A DNA stretch of 64,000 nt, from contig NC_065544.1 of assembly GCF_932294415.1 (NCBI RefSeq), positions 29,713,210 to 29,777,209 on the forward strand. Direction: 5' to 3'. The stretch comes from Quercus robur (Eukaryota > Streptophyta > Magnoliopsida > Fagales > Fagaceae). How positions within the stretch are numbered: position 1 is the first letter of the stretch; each line of letters opens with the position of its first letter. Under the pieces are notes generated by a model that saw only the letters and a list, made by a program, of their open reading frames with translations, did not search any database and was not told where the DNA came from. Positions 50,022 through 60,850 of this stretch are shown one piece after another. The position numbers and the translations under genes are program-made.

Positions 50022-50689
50022 ATATATAAATCCACGTACTTTTGTGGTTGATATCTTACTAGTAGTCCATTAGGCCACGGTTAAAGAGGTCTGATGGAGT
50101 TTTTGTAATTTAGGAGCTGTTTGATATCAATGTTTAAACAACAATTTTCAATGTTTAAACAACAATAATACTTCTTACACATATTTCTATAACACTTAAA
50201 CACGTATTTCCGCAACATTAAAAACTGAACAATGATACTAGAAATTTCCAACCAAATGGACCCTAATTTTGATGAACCTTAGGCACATTGAGCCTTACTC
50301 ATAGCCCTCTTGGATCCATATGTTTTCGCTAGGCTTTTTCTTTTTTCTTTTTTCTTTTTCCTTTTTTTTTTTTTTTTTTTTTTTTTTGGGAGAAGGCGCT
50401 AGGCTAATTGTTGTAGTAATAATAATTTACTTACTTTTTAAACTTTGCAGTACTAATTTCAAGAGGAGAGAAAAGGGTATAAATTCCAAGTCTCTACAAG
50501 TTATGCATTTAGTCTATGGTCAAAGATATATGTCCTAGTATTGTAAATGCTTTCAGTCGAGCAAACAATGGTGACAACTGACAAGTAGTCATTCAAAAGT
50601 ATCAGCAAGTAAAATGGCTTGAGAGAGACTACCATTTATCATATTTGATTGCTTTGATTTATTAGTGCCAAGATGTGTTTAATTACTTG
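50022..50689. other. no gene; T-run
   Basis: No gene seen. A T tract at 50361-50387 could be the tail of a minus-strand retroposon, but no element body can be identified. Confidence 0.4.
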
Positions 50690-53190
50690 ATTTATTAGAA
50701 AAATATCACTTCAATACAATGCCAAGGCCACAGTAAACGTACAAAATCCACTCTTATTTAAAATAGCAATTAGAGAAGGCCTTTATTACACCCCACTGTG
50801 AACCTTTCAATTGAAACTAACATTATACTTGGGCTGTTTGCTTGGGTAGAATAGGCCAAAATGCCTCTCAATTTCCTCGGTCTTTAGGTTCTCATCAAAC
50901 AAGGCAAACAAGTAGGTTTCTATAGCCTTTGCAGGCCTCTTTGGAGTCCCTCCTTTCACATGATTAATCAGATTTCTATAATATGTGCCTGCATTCTCAA
51001 TAGTCTCCACAGCACCACCAGCAGATGGCCATCCGCTTTCTGAGACTACAATTTCCAAACTTCCTCCATTTCTTTCCTCAAGTGCAGAATACATAGCATC
51101 CATCAAGGCATCAAACAGATTTCTGTACTCCAATTGGCCATCGTGTACCACAACTTCTGGGGCAGTAAATAAGGCATAGGGGACTGGTTGGTTGTTGTAC
51201 TTGACTCTAAAGTAAGGATAAATGTTGGCAAGAAGTGGTGCTCCATTGTTAACCAAAAAACTAATGATTGGTTCTATAAATGGCCTTGCATTGTCACTAA
51301 AAGCACCTGCTGATGGAGGATCAAAAACACCCAACAAATTTGTGTCCACTGCGGTTGAGACCTTGATTTGATTTTGTAGACCAGCATCTGTAATTGCTTT
51401 GTAAATGTTTTGCATTGCTGTAAGAACAAATTGAGCTGTTTCACTAGTTGGGTTTACTTCATTTCCAACAGCAATGTACTTGAACTTGACATTTGAGGAA
51501 TAGTCTTTTATATTCCTCTGGACCCAATCAGCTGCAGCTGAAGGATTGGCAAGGGCTTGGAGGCTATCATTAGGGACGCCAACAATGAGATCTATGTTAG
51601 AATCTCTAAGGACTTGGAGAATTTCTGTATACGGAGAGTAAATGCGTATCCTTCCAATGTTGTTACTTGTGCAGAGACTTACAGCTTCTGACTCAGGTGG
51701 CAAATTGTTTGCATTGCCTTGCCCTCCATAGCAAACACCTAAGGATTGTGCACCAGTATTACATTGAGAATAGATTCAATGAATTTCAAATATAGCAACA
51801 TAATTTTTATAGTTCTAAGTCTATTCCACCTAAGGGTTCTGTTAACATAAGAGACTTAGATTCAAATCCCGCCTATATATAAAAGAAATCTATTGGTGTA
51901 TAGTATTGATGATAAATAGCAATGATCATAGAGTGGAGACCATAAATTTCAAATCCTATTGTATCTTTAAAAATAAAATTTAAAAAAAAAAAAAAAAGTA
52001 TACTACATATGTACTATTGAGCCTAAGCTTGTATCATGGAGCCTAGAGCCTCTAGTACGTGTGTGACAAGTAAATACCTGTACCTGTATGTTCTGGGCTA
52101 AACAACAGCCCAAGAAGTAGCAAGATTGCAGCCATAGAAGGTTTCTTCCTCATTGCATAGAATGAAGCCATGGAGGAGAGAAAAGTCAATACCAAACACT
52201 AGTTTTCAACTTAGATTACTCTGCATTGCAAGCGGCTTACAGTCGAGGAATTTAAAGCCCTTACGCCATACTACAATTAATTTTCCTACTTCCCAGTCAA
52301 ACACTCCATCGAAATTAAATGTTGCAAAAGTCACAAGATTTTGTCTCTCTTTGGTTTAATGTTATCTATGTACGATGCTTTTTTAGGATTTCCCGAGTCT
52401 TCATTTTCCACAAACTTGTTGGATAGTCCGAGTATTAATTTGGAGCCATCCGGCTTACTGCCTAACATGAACAAATGATCTAGAATTGATTGGTCTGAGA
52501 TGTGAAATCTAGAAGCTCAGCCCTATTAAGTGGCTAAGCTTGAGTGGATGATCTATAAGTCAACAAATAGGACTTGACAATTCATACTTCTTTGTTGAAT
52601 GTGGTAAGTCAAATGTGTGGAGCTTCAACTTGAAAACAACAAGGTATGTATGTAAATTGTAATTAGGCTGCCATTAGCTCTGTTTATAGTTTAAGTTAAT
52701 GTTGCTAGGTTGAGCAATGAGCATGCTAGCAGATGAGGCAATTTATGCCATGGAATTGATATGTTGTTGACTCTGCAGGTTTTCAGATCAAAGGATGTAT
52801 GATGTATCATAGTTTATTGTTGAACTCCTTGTGTTTGTGCAAAAGTTGCTGAATTTAGAAATACTTTAGATTCCTTATTTCATAAACGCAAAGGATATTA
52901 TGAAAGCAATATGGTGATTTATTGTCACAAACATAGCCATCATGACAGATAATGTAAAATTCAGCCATTTGAAGTACATAAACACTAGCTACTGAAGAAT
53001 TTGGCAAAAGTCCATTCAAATTCAATTATTGCATATTGTATTATGCCATATACCGTAGTCTCAGAAACTTGTATTTGCCATTTTTGATGTGTGGGTTATA
53101 ACTTATAAGTGTAAATATACAACTACAATTGCTAACATTCCTTTTCTTTCGTTTATTTAATTGGCAAAATACAGAGGATTACGGTGGAGA
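50690..53190 (-). repeat. right arm of inverted duplication (D arm)
   Basis: Inverted copy of the E arm (7505-17833), without its three insertions. It carries gene D. Homology runs from the 3' flank (ccttggcattgtatt on the minus strand) through the gene to about 0.95 kb upstream of its start. Confidence 0.85.
50807..52171 (-). CDS. beta-1,3-glucanase D (GH17), odd intron acceptor
   Basis: Exon 1 is 52084-52171, starting MASFYAMRKKPSMAAILL, a signal peptide of about 29 residues. Exon 2 runs from 50807 to 51753 if the family splice position is used (344 aa). At that position, however, the intron ends in TG, not AG (aatactg|GTGCAC). The next AG, ccttag|GTGTTTGC, is exactly 15 nt downstream, keeps the frame and removes AQSLG (exon 2 then 50807-51738, 339 aa). 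The catalytic frame is intact: proton donor in AVGNEV, nucleophile in [22 protein letters not shown]. It diverges strongly from A-C (DYSSNVKF, NPTSETAQF, LEERNGGSLEIV), so this is an older paralogue. No TATAAA box is evident. Function as A if spliced. Confidence 0.85.
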
Positions 53191-53999
53191 TGGTACTAGT
53201 TGGCATGTCCAGTAGCTTCTTGGACCTTATATGGATTGGTTGTTTCACAATTTGGAGATATAAAGGAAATATTTGAAGATCTTAATGAAAAATTGGAAGA
53301 TTTTTTTGAGAAGTTATTTTGGATTCAGGCTTGATTTTCTGGAAGTGGTGGCAATTGTAGTTACGTAAGAAGAACTCTACCTCTTCTTTTTATGGTTAAA
53401 TGTGGTGAAAATTAAAACAAAAATTTTGTATGCAATAAAAAGTAGGTGGTTCAGTGGTTGTGTTCAATGATTAGTCTCAATTTGCAGTAATTTATGGTGT
53501 CTTCTATTTGTAGCAAAGAAATGTGGTGAAAACTCAGCTATAAGTTCATGTTGTGTATTGGCTTTTATAAATTTTGTATGAGTTATTTTCCTCGATTTGG
53601 GTGCTTCGTGAATATTAAGTCTAAATTCAGCTGTGATAAAATAAAAAAATACATCCAGAACAGAAAGAAAGCTAAGAAACATAATCTTTTTATGTAAAAA
53701 ATAAATAAATAAATAAAGAAAACTAAAATTTTTAAGGTTATACTGGTTGTGAAATGTTGGAATGGTTTGGGGTGCATGAGGCTGAAAAGCAGATAATCTA
53801 ACTGTGGTCTTCAAAATAAAGCAGTTGTAATTTAAATATCGCGAGGGCTGAGCCTTGGGCACTACTAAAGGATGGTCTTGAATTAGCTAATCTGAAAATA
53901 TTTCCAGGTTATGTGTGGAAGCTGGATGCATTAGCTATTGTTTATTTTTTAAAGAACTCTAGTACGTACTAACTTCTCATTACAGCCTCTAATCACTGA
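53191..53999. other. no gene seen
   Basis: Sequence beyond the inverted-repeat arm. No supported frame or repeat ends. Confidence 0.4.
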
Positions 54000-54300
54000 T
54001 TGCAGGGTCCTGTTGAAGTCCTTCCTCCTTCCCCAATGTTCAGATTGAGCACATCTATAGAGAAGCTAATATATATGTATGCCGATGCCTTAGTTAGATT
54101 AGGCAGTGCTAGTAATGAAGCCTATATTTTGTTTGATAGCCCACCGCATGTGGTGGAACAGCTTTGCTCCCTTGATAGAGAGGGAGCTTTTTGTAACAGA
54201 CTTATTTCAAGTTAATTATTAATATCCTCTTTCACCCAAAAACAAAAAATAAAAAATAAAACAAAAACAAACAAACAAACACACAAAATAAAACAGTGAT
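54000..54300 (+). mobile_element. LINE tail (RNase H end plus A-rich tail)
   Basis: YADALVRLGSASNEAYILFD and the following SPP, with LDREGAFCN, match the end of plant L1 RNase H domains. A neighbouring frame just upstream reads QIEHIYREAN, so an indel separates the two. The stop at 54213-54215 is followed by an A-rich tail (54235-54295). A strongly 5'-truncated copy; the left edge is uncertain. Confidence 0.7.
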
Positions 54301-55324
54301 CCTTACCAGGTTTATTATCTCACACTAGGTGTAAATGGAATTATAAAGGGTACCCTATCTTTTTGTTTTAAAGAAACTACTCGCAAACCCCACACAATGT
54401 GTGGTAAAATTTAATATAATTATTTTTAAGAATATAATGTAAAATTTGTAGGATAAATAGTAAATGTGTTATTTGAAAGTATATTCTATTTTTATAAGTT
54501 TTATGTGATGAAATATAGTGTATTTTGCATTCAACAACAATACATAGTCTGATATAAATGGCGAAAATGTTATTAAAAAAACTTTTTACATAATCAGATG
54601 AGTAATTTGAACATATCCAAGAATATTTATATAAAAAATGTACACCTCCAATCCATGGAACACATGTAACATGTTATATTAAGTTAAAATTATTATGGAT
54701 TCTCAAAAAAAGTTAAAATTATTATGTAAGTTAAGAGTTGTAGCACTTTTTTTTTTTTCCAAATATAAGTATAGGCAATATTATTGAAACTTGAATTTTA
54801 AGGTAAGATTTTGAATATTTATCATTTTTATTTTTTCTAGGGTCCATATCTCTAATTTCTAATATCTATTTGGACTATATTTTTTAGCCCAAAAATATAG
54901 AGTTTGACACAAATAAAATAAAATTTCATACATTTCAATCCAAAAATTAAGAAAAAAAGAAAAAAGAAAATTTGACCCCAAACCTGAAAAGCCAACCTTA
55001 AAAGAAAATCAATTTAAGATCCAATTAGTCCAAAATGGACTGAATGGACCGAAATAGAATGAATGGACCAAAGTTGGCCAAAATAGACCAAATTGGACTA
55101 AATTGGGCCAAATGGATAGAAATGGAACGAAGTGGACCAAATAGACTAAAATGGTCCGAAATAGACTGAATAAACCAAAGTGGACTAATTTGGACCGAAA
55201 TTGACCAAATGGACCAAAATGCTATGTTGATGTGGTTTAAAAAGATCATAGCAACAACAAATGCTAAGGTGTGTATGGAGATTGAGGGATTATTAATTAA
55301 GGACCCCCCCTTTGGTAGTCCTTA
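54301..55324. other. no gene; AT-rich with a minisatellite
   Basis: Only the 10-12 bp minisatellite at 55027-55224 stands out. Confidence 0.45.
55027..55224. repeat. TGGACCAAA minisatellite
   Basis: About 17-18 degenerate copies of a 10-12 bp word (tggaccaaaa, tggactgaa, tggaccgaaa). The long minus-strand frame over it (FGP, WSI and SIS repeats) is a by-product. Confidence 0.85.
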
Positions 55325-55930
55325 ATAAGTCCAAATAGATTCATATAATTAACAATATTTTTTACGACCATGATTATGTTGTATCCCTATAACTAGGTCC
55401 AGAATCATGTATCAGCCCATGACAAACCCCAAAAGAAACTACTTCTTATCCTAATTTATAATTCCCCTTGGCCGTATCATTTTTTTTTTTTTTTAATTCC
55501 CCCCTTGGCTATGTCCAAAGCATAGTACATATAAATTTCAAGAATTTATCTAGTTTCAATTTAGTCCAAATAAAATAAAATAAAATAAATCATATATTAT
55601 TAAACCTTAATTCAAAAGAATATTTCATTCTTTTGGTTCCATTAACCAAATTTACAGATGCTTGATCCTAGTAAGAAGAAAATGAAAACTTTCTAAATAA
55701 CCAACTAAATCAAATATTTTTACAATATTCAAGAAGGAACAAACTCCAATGTAAAAATTTTAAAAATAAAATAAAATAAAATAAAAAGAAGGAAGAAATT
55801 TTAATTATCTTTGAATCAACGTACTCAAAATAATTAAATAAAATTTTATAAGGAAAGAAAAATTAAGTATTTAATAAATAAAACATTGTATTTAAAGTAA
55901 AATATAACTAGACAAGAAAAATGCTACTTT
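55325..55930. repeat. direct duplication, copy 1 (upstream of PR-1)
   Basis: Colinear with 62310-62860: attcatataattaacaat, cctaatttataatcccc / ctcaatttataatcccc, catatattattaaacc, taaataaaacattgtattt / taaataaaacagtgtattt, aagtaaaatataactagaca. Identity is about 80 percent by eye. Origin unknown. Confidence 0.75.
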
Positions 55931-56443
55931 TCATTTCACTACATCTCTCTGAATCTTTCACTCTAGGAGCCAACGGTCCCACCTAAAACCAATTGCATGA
56001 ATTTAGATAAATAATTTTATTTTCTTAGCAATTAATTTTTTTATTAAAATTTTGCAACAATATCCTACCATTAAATTACAAAAAATAAAAATTGCCCATT
56101 CCAAGTGTAGTCTTCTAAATATATCTGTTTAGAGTTTAGAATAAAGTATAGAACAGTTTGGATTGGAAATCAGGTATGTGAATGTTATAATGAAACTGTA
56201 ATTAATACGTTCCCTCTAGTCTTTTTCGTAAGTGGTTGCTTCATTTGGAAAAAGGAAGAACATGTGAATTACTTTGATCAGTGCACCACTTTTACATCTT
56301 TTTTAGGCTTAACTGGAGCTGACCGCAAAGTTTACATGTCCAAGGGGGAAGATTAATGCTTTTACTTTGCTTAAATTAGTGTTACCAACAACTTAAATCA
56401 TTCTACTTCCGAATTTGCAGGTAAAATAATTTCATACCTTCCC

Positions 56444-56451
56444 TATAAATA
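56444..56451 (+). promoter_or_regulatory. TATA box of PR-1
   Basis: TATAAATA, 70 bp upstream of the start codon, in ccctataaatagcc. Confidence 0.75.
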
Positions 56452-56520
56452 GCCATTATCATGTTACAGTTCTCATCATTCACCAAACATTCCATTTTCA
56501 CTTAAAAATTAACCAATATC

Positions 56521-57006
56521 ATGAGTTTGTGTACTAAAATTTCACTTGCCCTTATTTGTCTTGGTTGCTTAGTCCAACTTCACACTTCTCATGCCCAAAA
56601 CTCACAACAGGACTATCTAAATGCTCACAATGTGGCTCGTGCACAAGTTGGTGTCCCAAATATTACTTGGGACAGCACAGTCGCAACCTATGCTCAAAAC
56701 TATGCCAATTCAAGGATTGGAGACTGCAATCTTGTGCACTCAAATGGGAGTTATGGTGAGAACCTTGCTAAAGGCAGTGGCTCATTTACAGGGACAGCTG
56801 CAGTGAACTTGTGGGTTGCAGAGAAGAATTGCTATGACTACAACAGCAATACTTGTGTTGGGGGACAGTGCTTGCACTATACTCAAGTTGTGTGGCGAAA
56901 TTCAGTTCGTCTTGGGTGTGCTAGAGTTCAGTGCAATAATGGGTGGTGGTTTTTCACTTGCAACTATGATCCTCCAGGCAATTATGATGGACAACGCCCT
57001 TATTAG
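56521..57006 (+). CDS. PR1: pathogenesis-related protein 1 (CAP domain), 161 aa
   Basis: Single-exon basic-type PR-1. A signal peptide of about 25 residues ends [14 protein letters not shown]. The CAP domain (about 27-161) has the conserved HN at 36-37 ([11 protein letters not shown]), YAQNYAN, GENLA at 79-83, [10 protein letters not shown] and GCARVQC. The C-terminus is a perfect CNYxPxGNxxGxxPY box, so cleavage after Asp150 would free the 11-residue CAPE1-type peptide [11 protein letters not shown]. The mature protein has seven cysteines; Cys104 (KNCYDYNS) is extra to the six that form the family's three disulfides. PR-1 binds sterols and is secreted on pathogen attack (family knowledge). 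TATA box at 56444 and AATAAA signals at 57060-57076. Neighbour of glucanase C, on the other strand. Confidence 0.96.
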   Translation: MSLCTKISLALICLGCLVQLHTSHAQNSQQDYLNAHNVARAQVGVPNITWDSTVATYAQNYANSRIGDCNLVHSNGSYGENLAKGSGSFTGTAAVNLWVAEKNCYDYNSNTCVGGQCLHYTQVVWRNSVRLGCARVQCNNGWWFFTCNYDPPGNYDGQRPY

Positions 57007-57497
57007 TGAAGCTGGAATTGAGCACCTCTAACTCCTAAGCCTTCACTAATACTAAGAGAAAATAAAGATGAATAAAGAATGTATCGATCATAGTAATAAA
57101 AGATGGTTATAGTACTCTGCTTTGAGTTGCCACTGAACATTTATTTTAGCTTCTCAAAAGTTGTTCTGCACTCCCTTTTACTGTTTTAAAGAATATGCAT
57201 CTTTTCTCTAATTCGTGGCTCTGACATGACTTTGAGTTCCAATGAAGTGATATTGGTGGTAACGGTATATATTTTGTAGTGTCTCATCTCATATGTGTAA
57301 TTTTGAATCCAACCTCCCCTTCCCCACCATCTATTTTGTATAATTGTCGTTTGACATGAACATATACAAAATGTTTTTGAAGGCCAACACTATCTTTATC
57401 TCCCTCTTCCCAGGTTCTTGCTTTGACATACTAATTCTAGCCAGGAAATAGCCATTATCTTTTGACATATAGAAGACTACATACTTAAGACTAAGTG

Positions 57498-57700
57498 CCC
57501 GTTTGGGAAGCGTTTTGCGCATTCCCAGTTGTGTGTTTTTGGATGGCGGGTCCCGTGTCCTGTTCACGAGACCCACAAGTACCTTTTTGTGCAAAATTTT
57601 TATTTAAACTAAGTCTCATGGCACTATTCACACATTTAAAAATTATTTTGCTATGGTGTTTTCAGTTTTTAGTTTTCAGCAATAAGTGGTATCTAAACTT
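57498..57700 (+). repeat. hAT-like MITE, unsplit copy
   Basis: Starts gcccgtttgggaagc and ends taagtggtatctaaac. Same family as the copy split by the LINE at 304-6420. Non-coding, about 200 bp. Confidence 0.7.
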
Positions 57701-58149
57701 ACCCTAAATTAATTTGGTGGCCCACATGATAAGGCACATGTGATAAGTTAGAGGTTTAATGGGATATAAAAACGCATCCATTAATGTCCTATTTGATTTG
57801 TCAATTAGAGAAATGGTTTTCTAACGTGACGCCAACTTTGATGGTAACTGAAGATTAAAGTAAACTAGAAAACTAGTCCTCTCTCTACCCATTAAGGTAT
57901 TTAGTTTTTCCCATCATAGATTGAATCTGAATGAACTGAGTGTAACAGCAAAAAGGGTGAAGATAGAGAAAACCAATCCAACAGAGAATTATTATTGTTC
58001 ACTAGATCTCAAGAGAATTGCAACAATGGATCCAGGTAAGTCTCATGACTTTTTATTGTGTTATATATTGGTGCGAAATTTATGATAGTTCTAGATCCTA
58101 AAGTTAAAGTAGTTGTGAATGTGGCCAAACTCTCGTGCATTGCAAGGGT
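57701..58149. other. no gene seen
   Basis: AT-rich spacer between the MITE and duplication block C. Near 58120 it has the phrase ctcgtgcattgcaagggtta, related to the phrases at 31335 and 33628. Confidence 0.4.
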
Positions 58150-58425
58150 TAGATACTAGCATCCATAATATAAAGAGACTTAATTCATACTCTATAGGGA
58201 TAATTTTGGTCCAAACTCTCACGTTCCACCTGTTGAAGAAAAAAAAAAGGCATAATAGAAGTAATTTATGAATTTTTTTCACCATTTTTTCAAGCAACTC
58301 GCAAATAATATTTGTATAAGAATCTTATTCATTAGAAGAGTTATTTAATTTAACATTTAGAGGGGGTACATGGCGCAGGGCACACTTATTTAAATTAAAC
58401 GAATATACATTTTTTACCACACTAG

Positions 58426-59634
58426 CTATCCAAAACTAATTTGGTACTTGGGTTGTTTATCAGGAGAGAAGACACCAAAATGTTGCTCAATTACTGATTC
58501 AGTCTTGAGGTTTTCATCAAACATGGCAAACAAATAAGTTTCTATTGCTTGCCCAGACTTCTTTGGAGTCCCACCCTTCACATGATTAATCAAATTCTTG
58601 TAGTAAGTGCCTGCATTGACTACTGTAGCTGCAGTATCACCTTCAGATGGCCAACCACTCTCTGATACTACGATTTGTAGATTAGGTGCACCAGCTTTCT
58701 CAAGAGCAGAATAGAGTGAATCCAACAATGCATCAAAAAGATTTTGGTATTGAAGATTACCATCTGTTACCACCACCCCTGGTGAAGTAAATAAGGCATA
58801 TGGAAGGCTTATGTCTTGAGGATTATTGGTATAGCTAAAGTAAGGGTATATATTGGCTAAAAGTGGTGCCCCATTACTGACTAGGAAGTTGATGATTGGG
58901 CTTATATATGAATTTGCAGCAGCACTAAATGAACCCGCTGAAGGAGGGTAAGAATTTCCCAACAAAGTTGTATCTATAGCTGTTGAAACCTTAATCTGAT
59001 TTTGTAAATTGGCATCTACAATTGCATTATGAATGTTTTGCATGGCAGGTAGAACAAATTGAGCTTCAGCATCACCAGGATGTACTTCATTCCCAACAGC
59101 AATGTATTTGAATTTGACATCCGGGTAGTTTCTTATGTTGTTTTGGACCCAATTTGTTGCAGCTGTAGCATCAGTGAGCGCTTGAAGATTGTTGTTAAGG
59201 ATCCCAATGATGAGTTCTATGTTTGATCCTTTAAGGGCGTTGAGAGTTGTTTGATCTGGGTCATATATCCTCATGCTCCCAATGCCATTGCTTTTATACA
59301 GATCAACAACTTCTCCATCAGTCGGTAGATTGTTTCCATTTTTTCCATAACATACACCAACAGATTGTGCACCTGCATCAAAGTTGTGACAGATTTTGAT
59401 GAGTAACAGCTTAGGTAAACATTGGTAAAGGGCTGGGGAGAAGAACTAATTTCAGGTTCTTTTAATCTCTGTGTTCCTATCATCATGTGGTGAGAGAGAT
59501 TTTGAAAAAACAAAGTTTTGAATGATATATGGTAACTATTTTGACCTAAAGTGAAAGAGATGTGAAAAACCATATATACCTGTTAATTCTAGCCCAGCTA
59601 TCAAAAAACCAATAAGAAGCAACATTGGAGCCAT
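58426..59634 (-). CDS. beta-1,3-glucanase C (GH17, PR-2), 333 aa
   Basis: Intact. Exon 1 is 59580-59634 (signal peptide as in A and B, with Leu-Leu-Leu-Ile core); exon 2 is 58426-59372. The 207-nt intron is over 100 nt shorter than in A and B, with donor ACAG|gtatat and acceptor tgcag|GTGCAC. About 15 residues differ from B, including [45 protein letters not shown] and the tail [15 protein letters not shown]. Both catalytic Glu residues are kept. The TATA box is at 59719-59726. It sits 1.4 kb from PR-1 on the opposite strand, tail to tail. Confidence 0.94.
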
Positions 59635-59718
59635 GGGGAAAAGGAAATGAAAAACTAACTCTTAATGCTTAACACAGATATCACTACTGTTGCTATCTCT
59701 ATAACCTATCCCTTCATT

Positions 59719-59726
59719 TATTTATA
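59719..59726 (-). promoter_or_regulatory. TATA box of glucanase C
   Basis: TATAAATA on the minus strand, 85 bp upstream of the start codon, as in A and B. Confidence 0.7.
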
Positions 59727-60455
59727 GGCTAGAGAATGTATTGGAATTTTTGAGTTTTAGTCAATGTCCAATGAAAAATTATTAGGTACTTCTGGGAGCA
59801 TGGAGAAATTGTGCTCCGTCCTCTCATATTCATGATGGATTCCCTATCTTGAATTTAATCAGTTAATCCCATAAGAAGGAAATATCATTCTTTGTGTTCT
59901 GAGAGTATCTAAAAACTACCCATGTAGTACTAAAATGACTCCATCAATCACTCCACGCATAGATATCCATGTGCATGTACCATTGACCAATTGTTGCAAG
60001 CAAATAGCAAAGTTCAAAATCCTTATAACTAGACACGTATGTATTACACAATTAGAAAGTCGTAGTTTACATTTATTTGTTAATTTGCATGTGCCTATAC
60101 TTTTCTTCTTGAAAAGTCTAAGGTAAAATTTAAGATGCAATGCCTCCTATTTAATTTAAGGGGCCCGACCTATATCCAATGTTCCAGGTTTGTGGGATTC
60201 TATTCTAACGTCTAGCTAGTCTAACCTTGATTGACGGTCCTGATCAAATTATGGTAATTAAAAAGACTGACCCAGTTGCCTTAAATTATAATCCATTTGT
60301 TCAAAGTCATGTAGTGGCGTATATATCCAATAATCTTTAAGCAATTATCAACTAGGAATTCCGTTAATTAAGTTCGAGAAGTCAAACTTGTTGATGTAGT
60401 GCTATGCTGGAAAAGGAAAATTAAATGATGTTATTAAGACGAAGAAAATTGAAAA

Positions 60456-60625
60456 GTGTTAGGACCACAATTTTTGCTACAATTTTTTCGCGTGATAAGT
60501 TATAAATAGTGGAGTTATGAACTCACATGGACCCATCACTTTTACTCCATCACTCAAAAGTCAAAACTTGCCACATTAGTAAGTTGTGACAAAGTTATGG
60601 TCTTAGCTTTACTCATAAAAGTTAG
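60456..60625. repeat. small MITE, AGTGTTAGGACCACAA-type
   Basis: The left end aagtgttaggaccacaattt is matched in inverted form by aagttatggtcttagcttt at the right. Its right end is partly repeated in tandem (gttagctttactcataaaa, 60603-60660). Non-coding. Confidence 0.6.
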
Positions 60626-60850
60626 CTTTACTCATAAAAGTTATGGTCTTAGCTTTACTCCATTTCAGACGTGGGTGATTAACGTAATAGAATTTCTGGC
60701 AGTATATTCTTATAAGAAAGTTCTGTCAGAAATGGCTGTACATTAATGTTTCGTTATGGTTTGTACATTAATGTCCTAGTCTACGCGACTAACAAATTTG
60801 TGAAATGAACATTTGAGCTTTCGAAATTTTAGATCAAGATGTGGTTGCAA

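Larger units (their letters stand above)
58150..60850. repeat. segmental duplication block, copy C
   Basis: Colinear with blocks A and B on both sides of the gene (for example aagagacttaattcat on the left; ttgattgacggtcc, aaagtcatgtagt and gtcctagtctacg on the right), but more diverged than A from B. Confidence 0.8.

Noticed and set aside
55025-55249. Minus-strand repeat protein of about 74 residues
   Set aside because: It is the translation of a 10-12 bp minisatellite; frame and length follow from the repeat.
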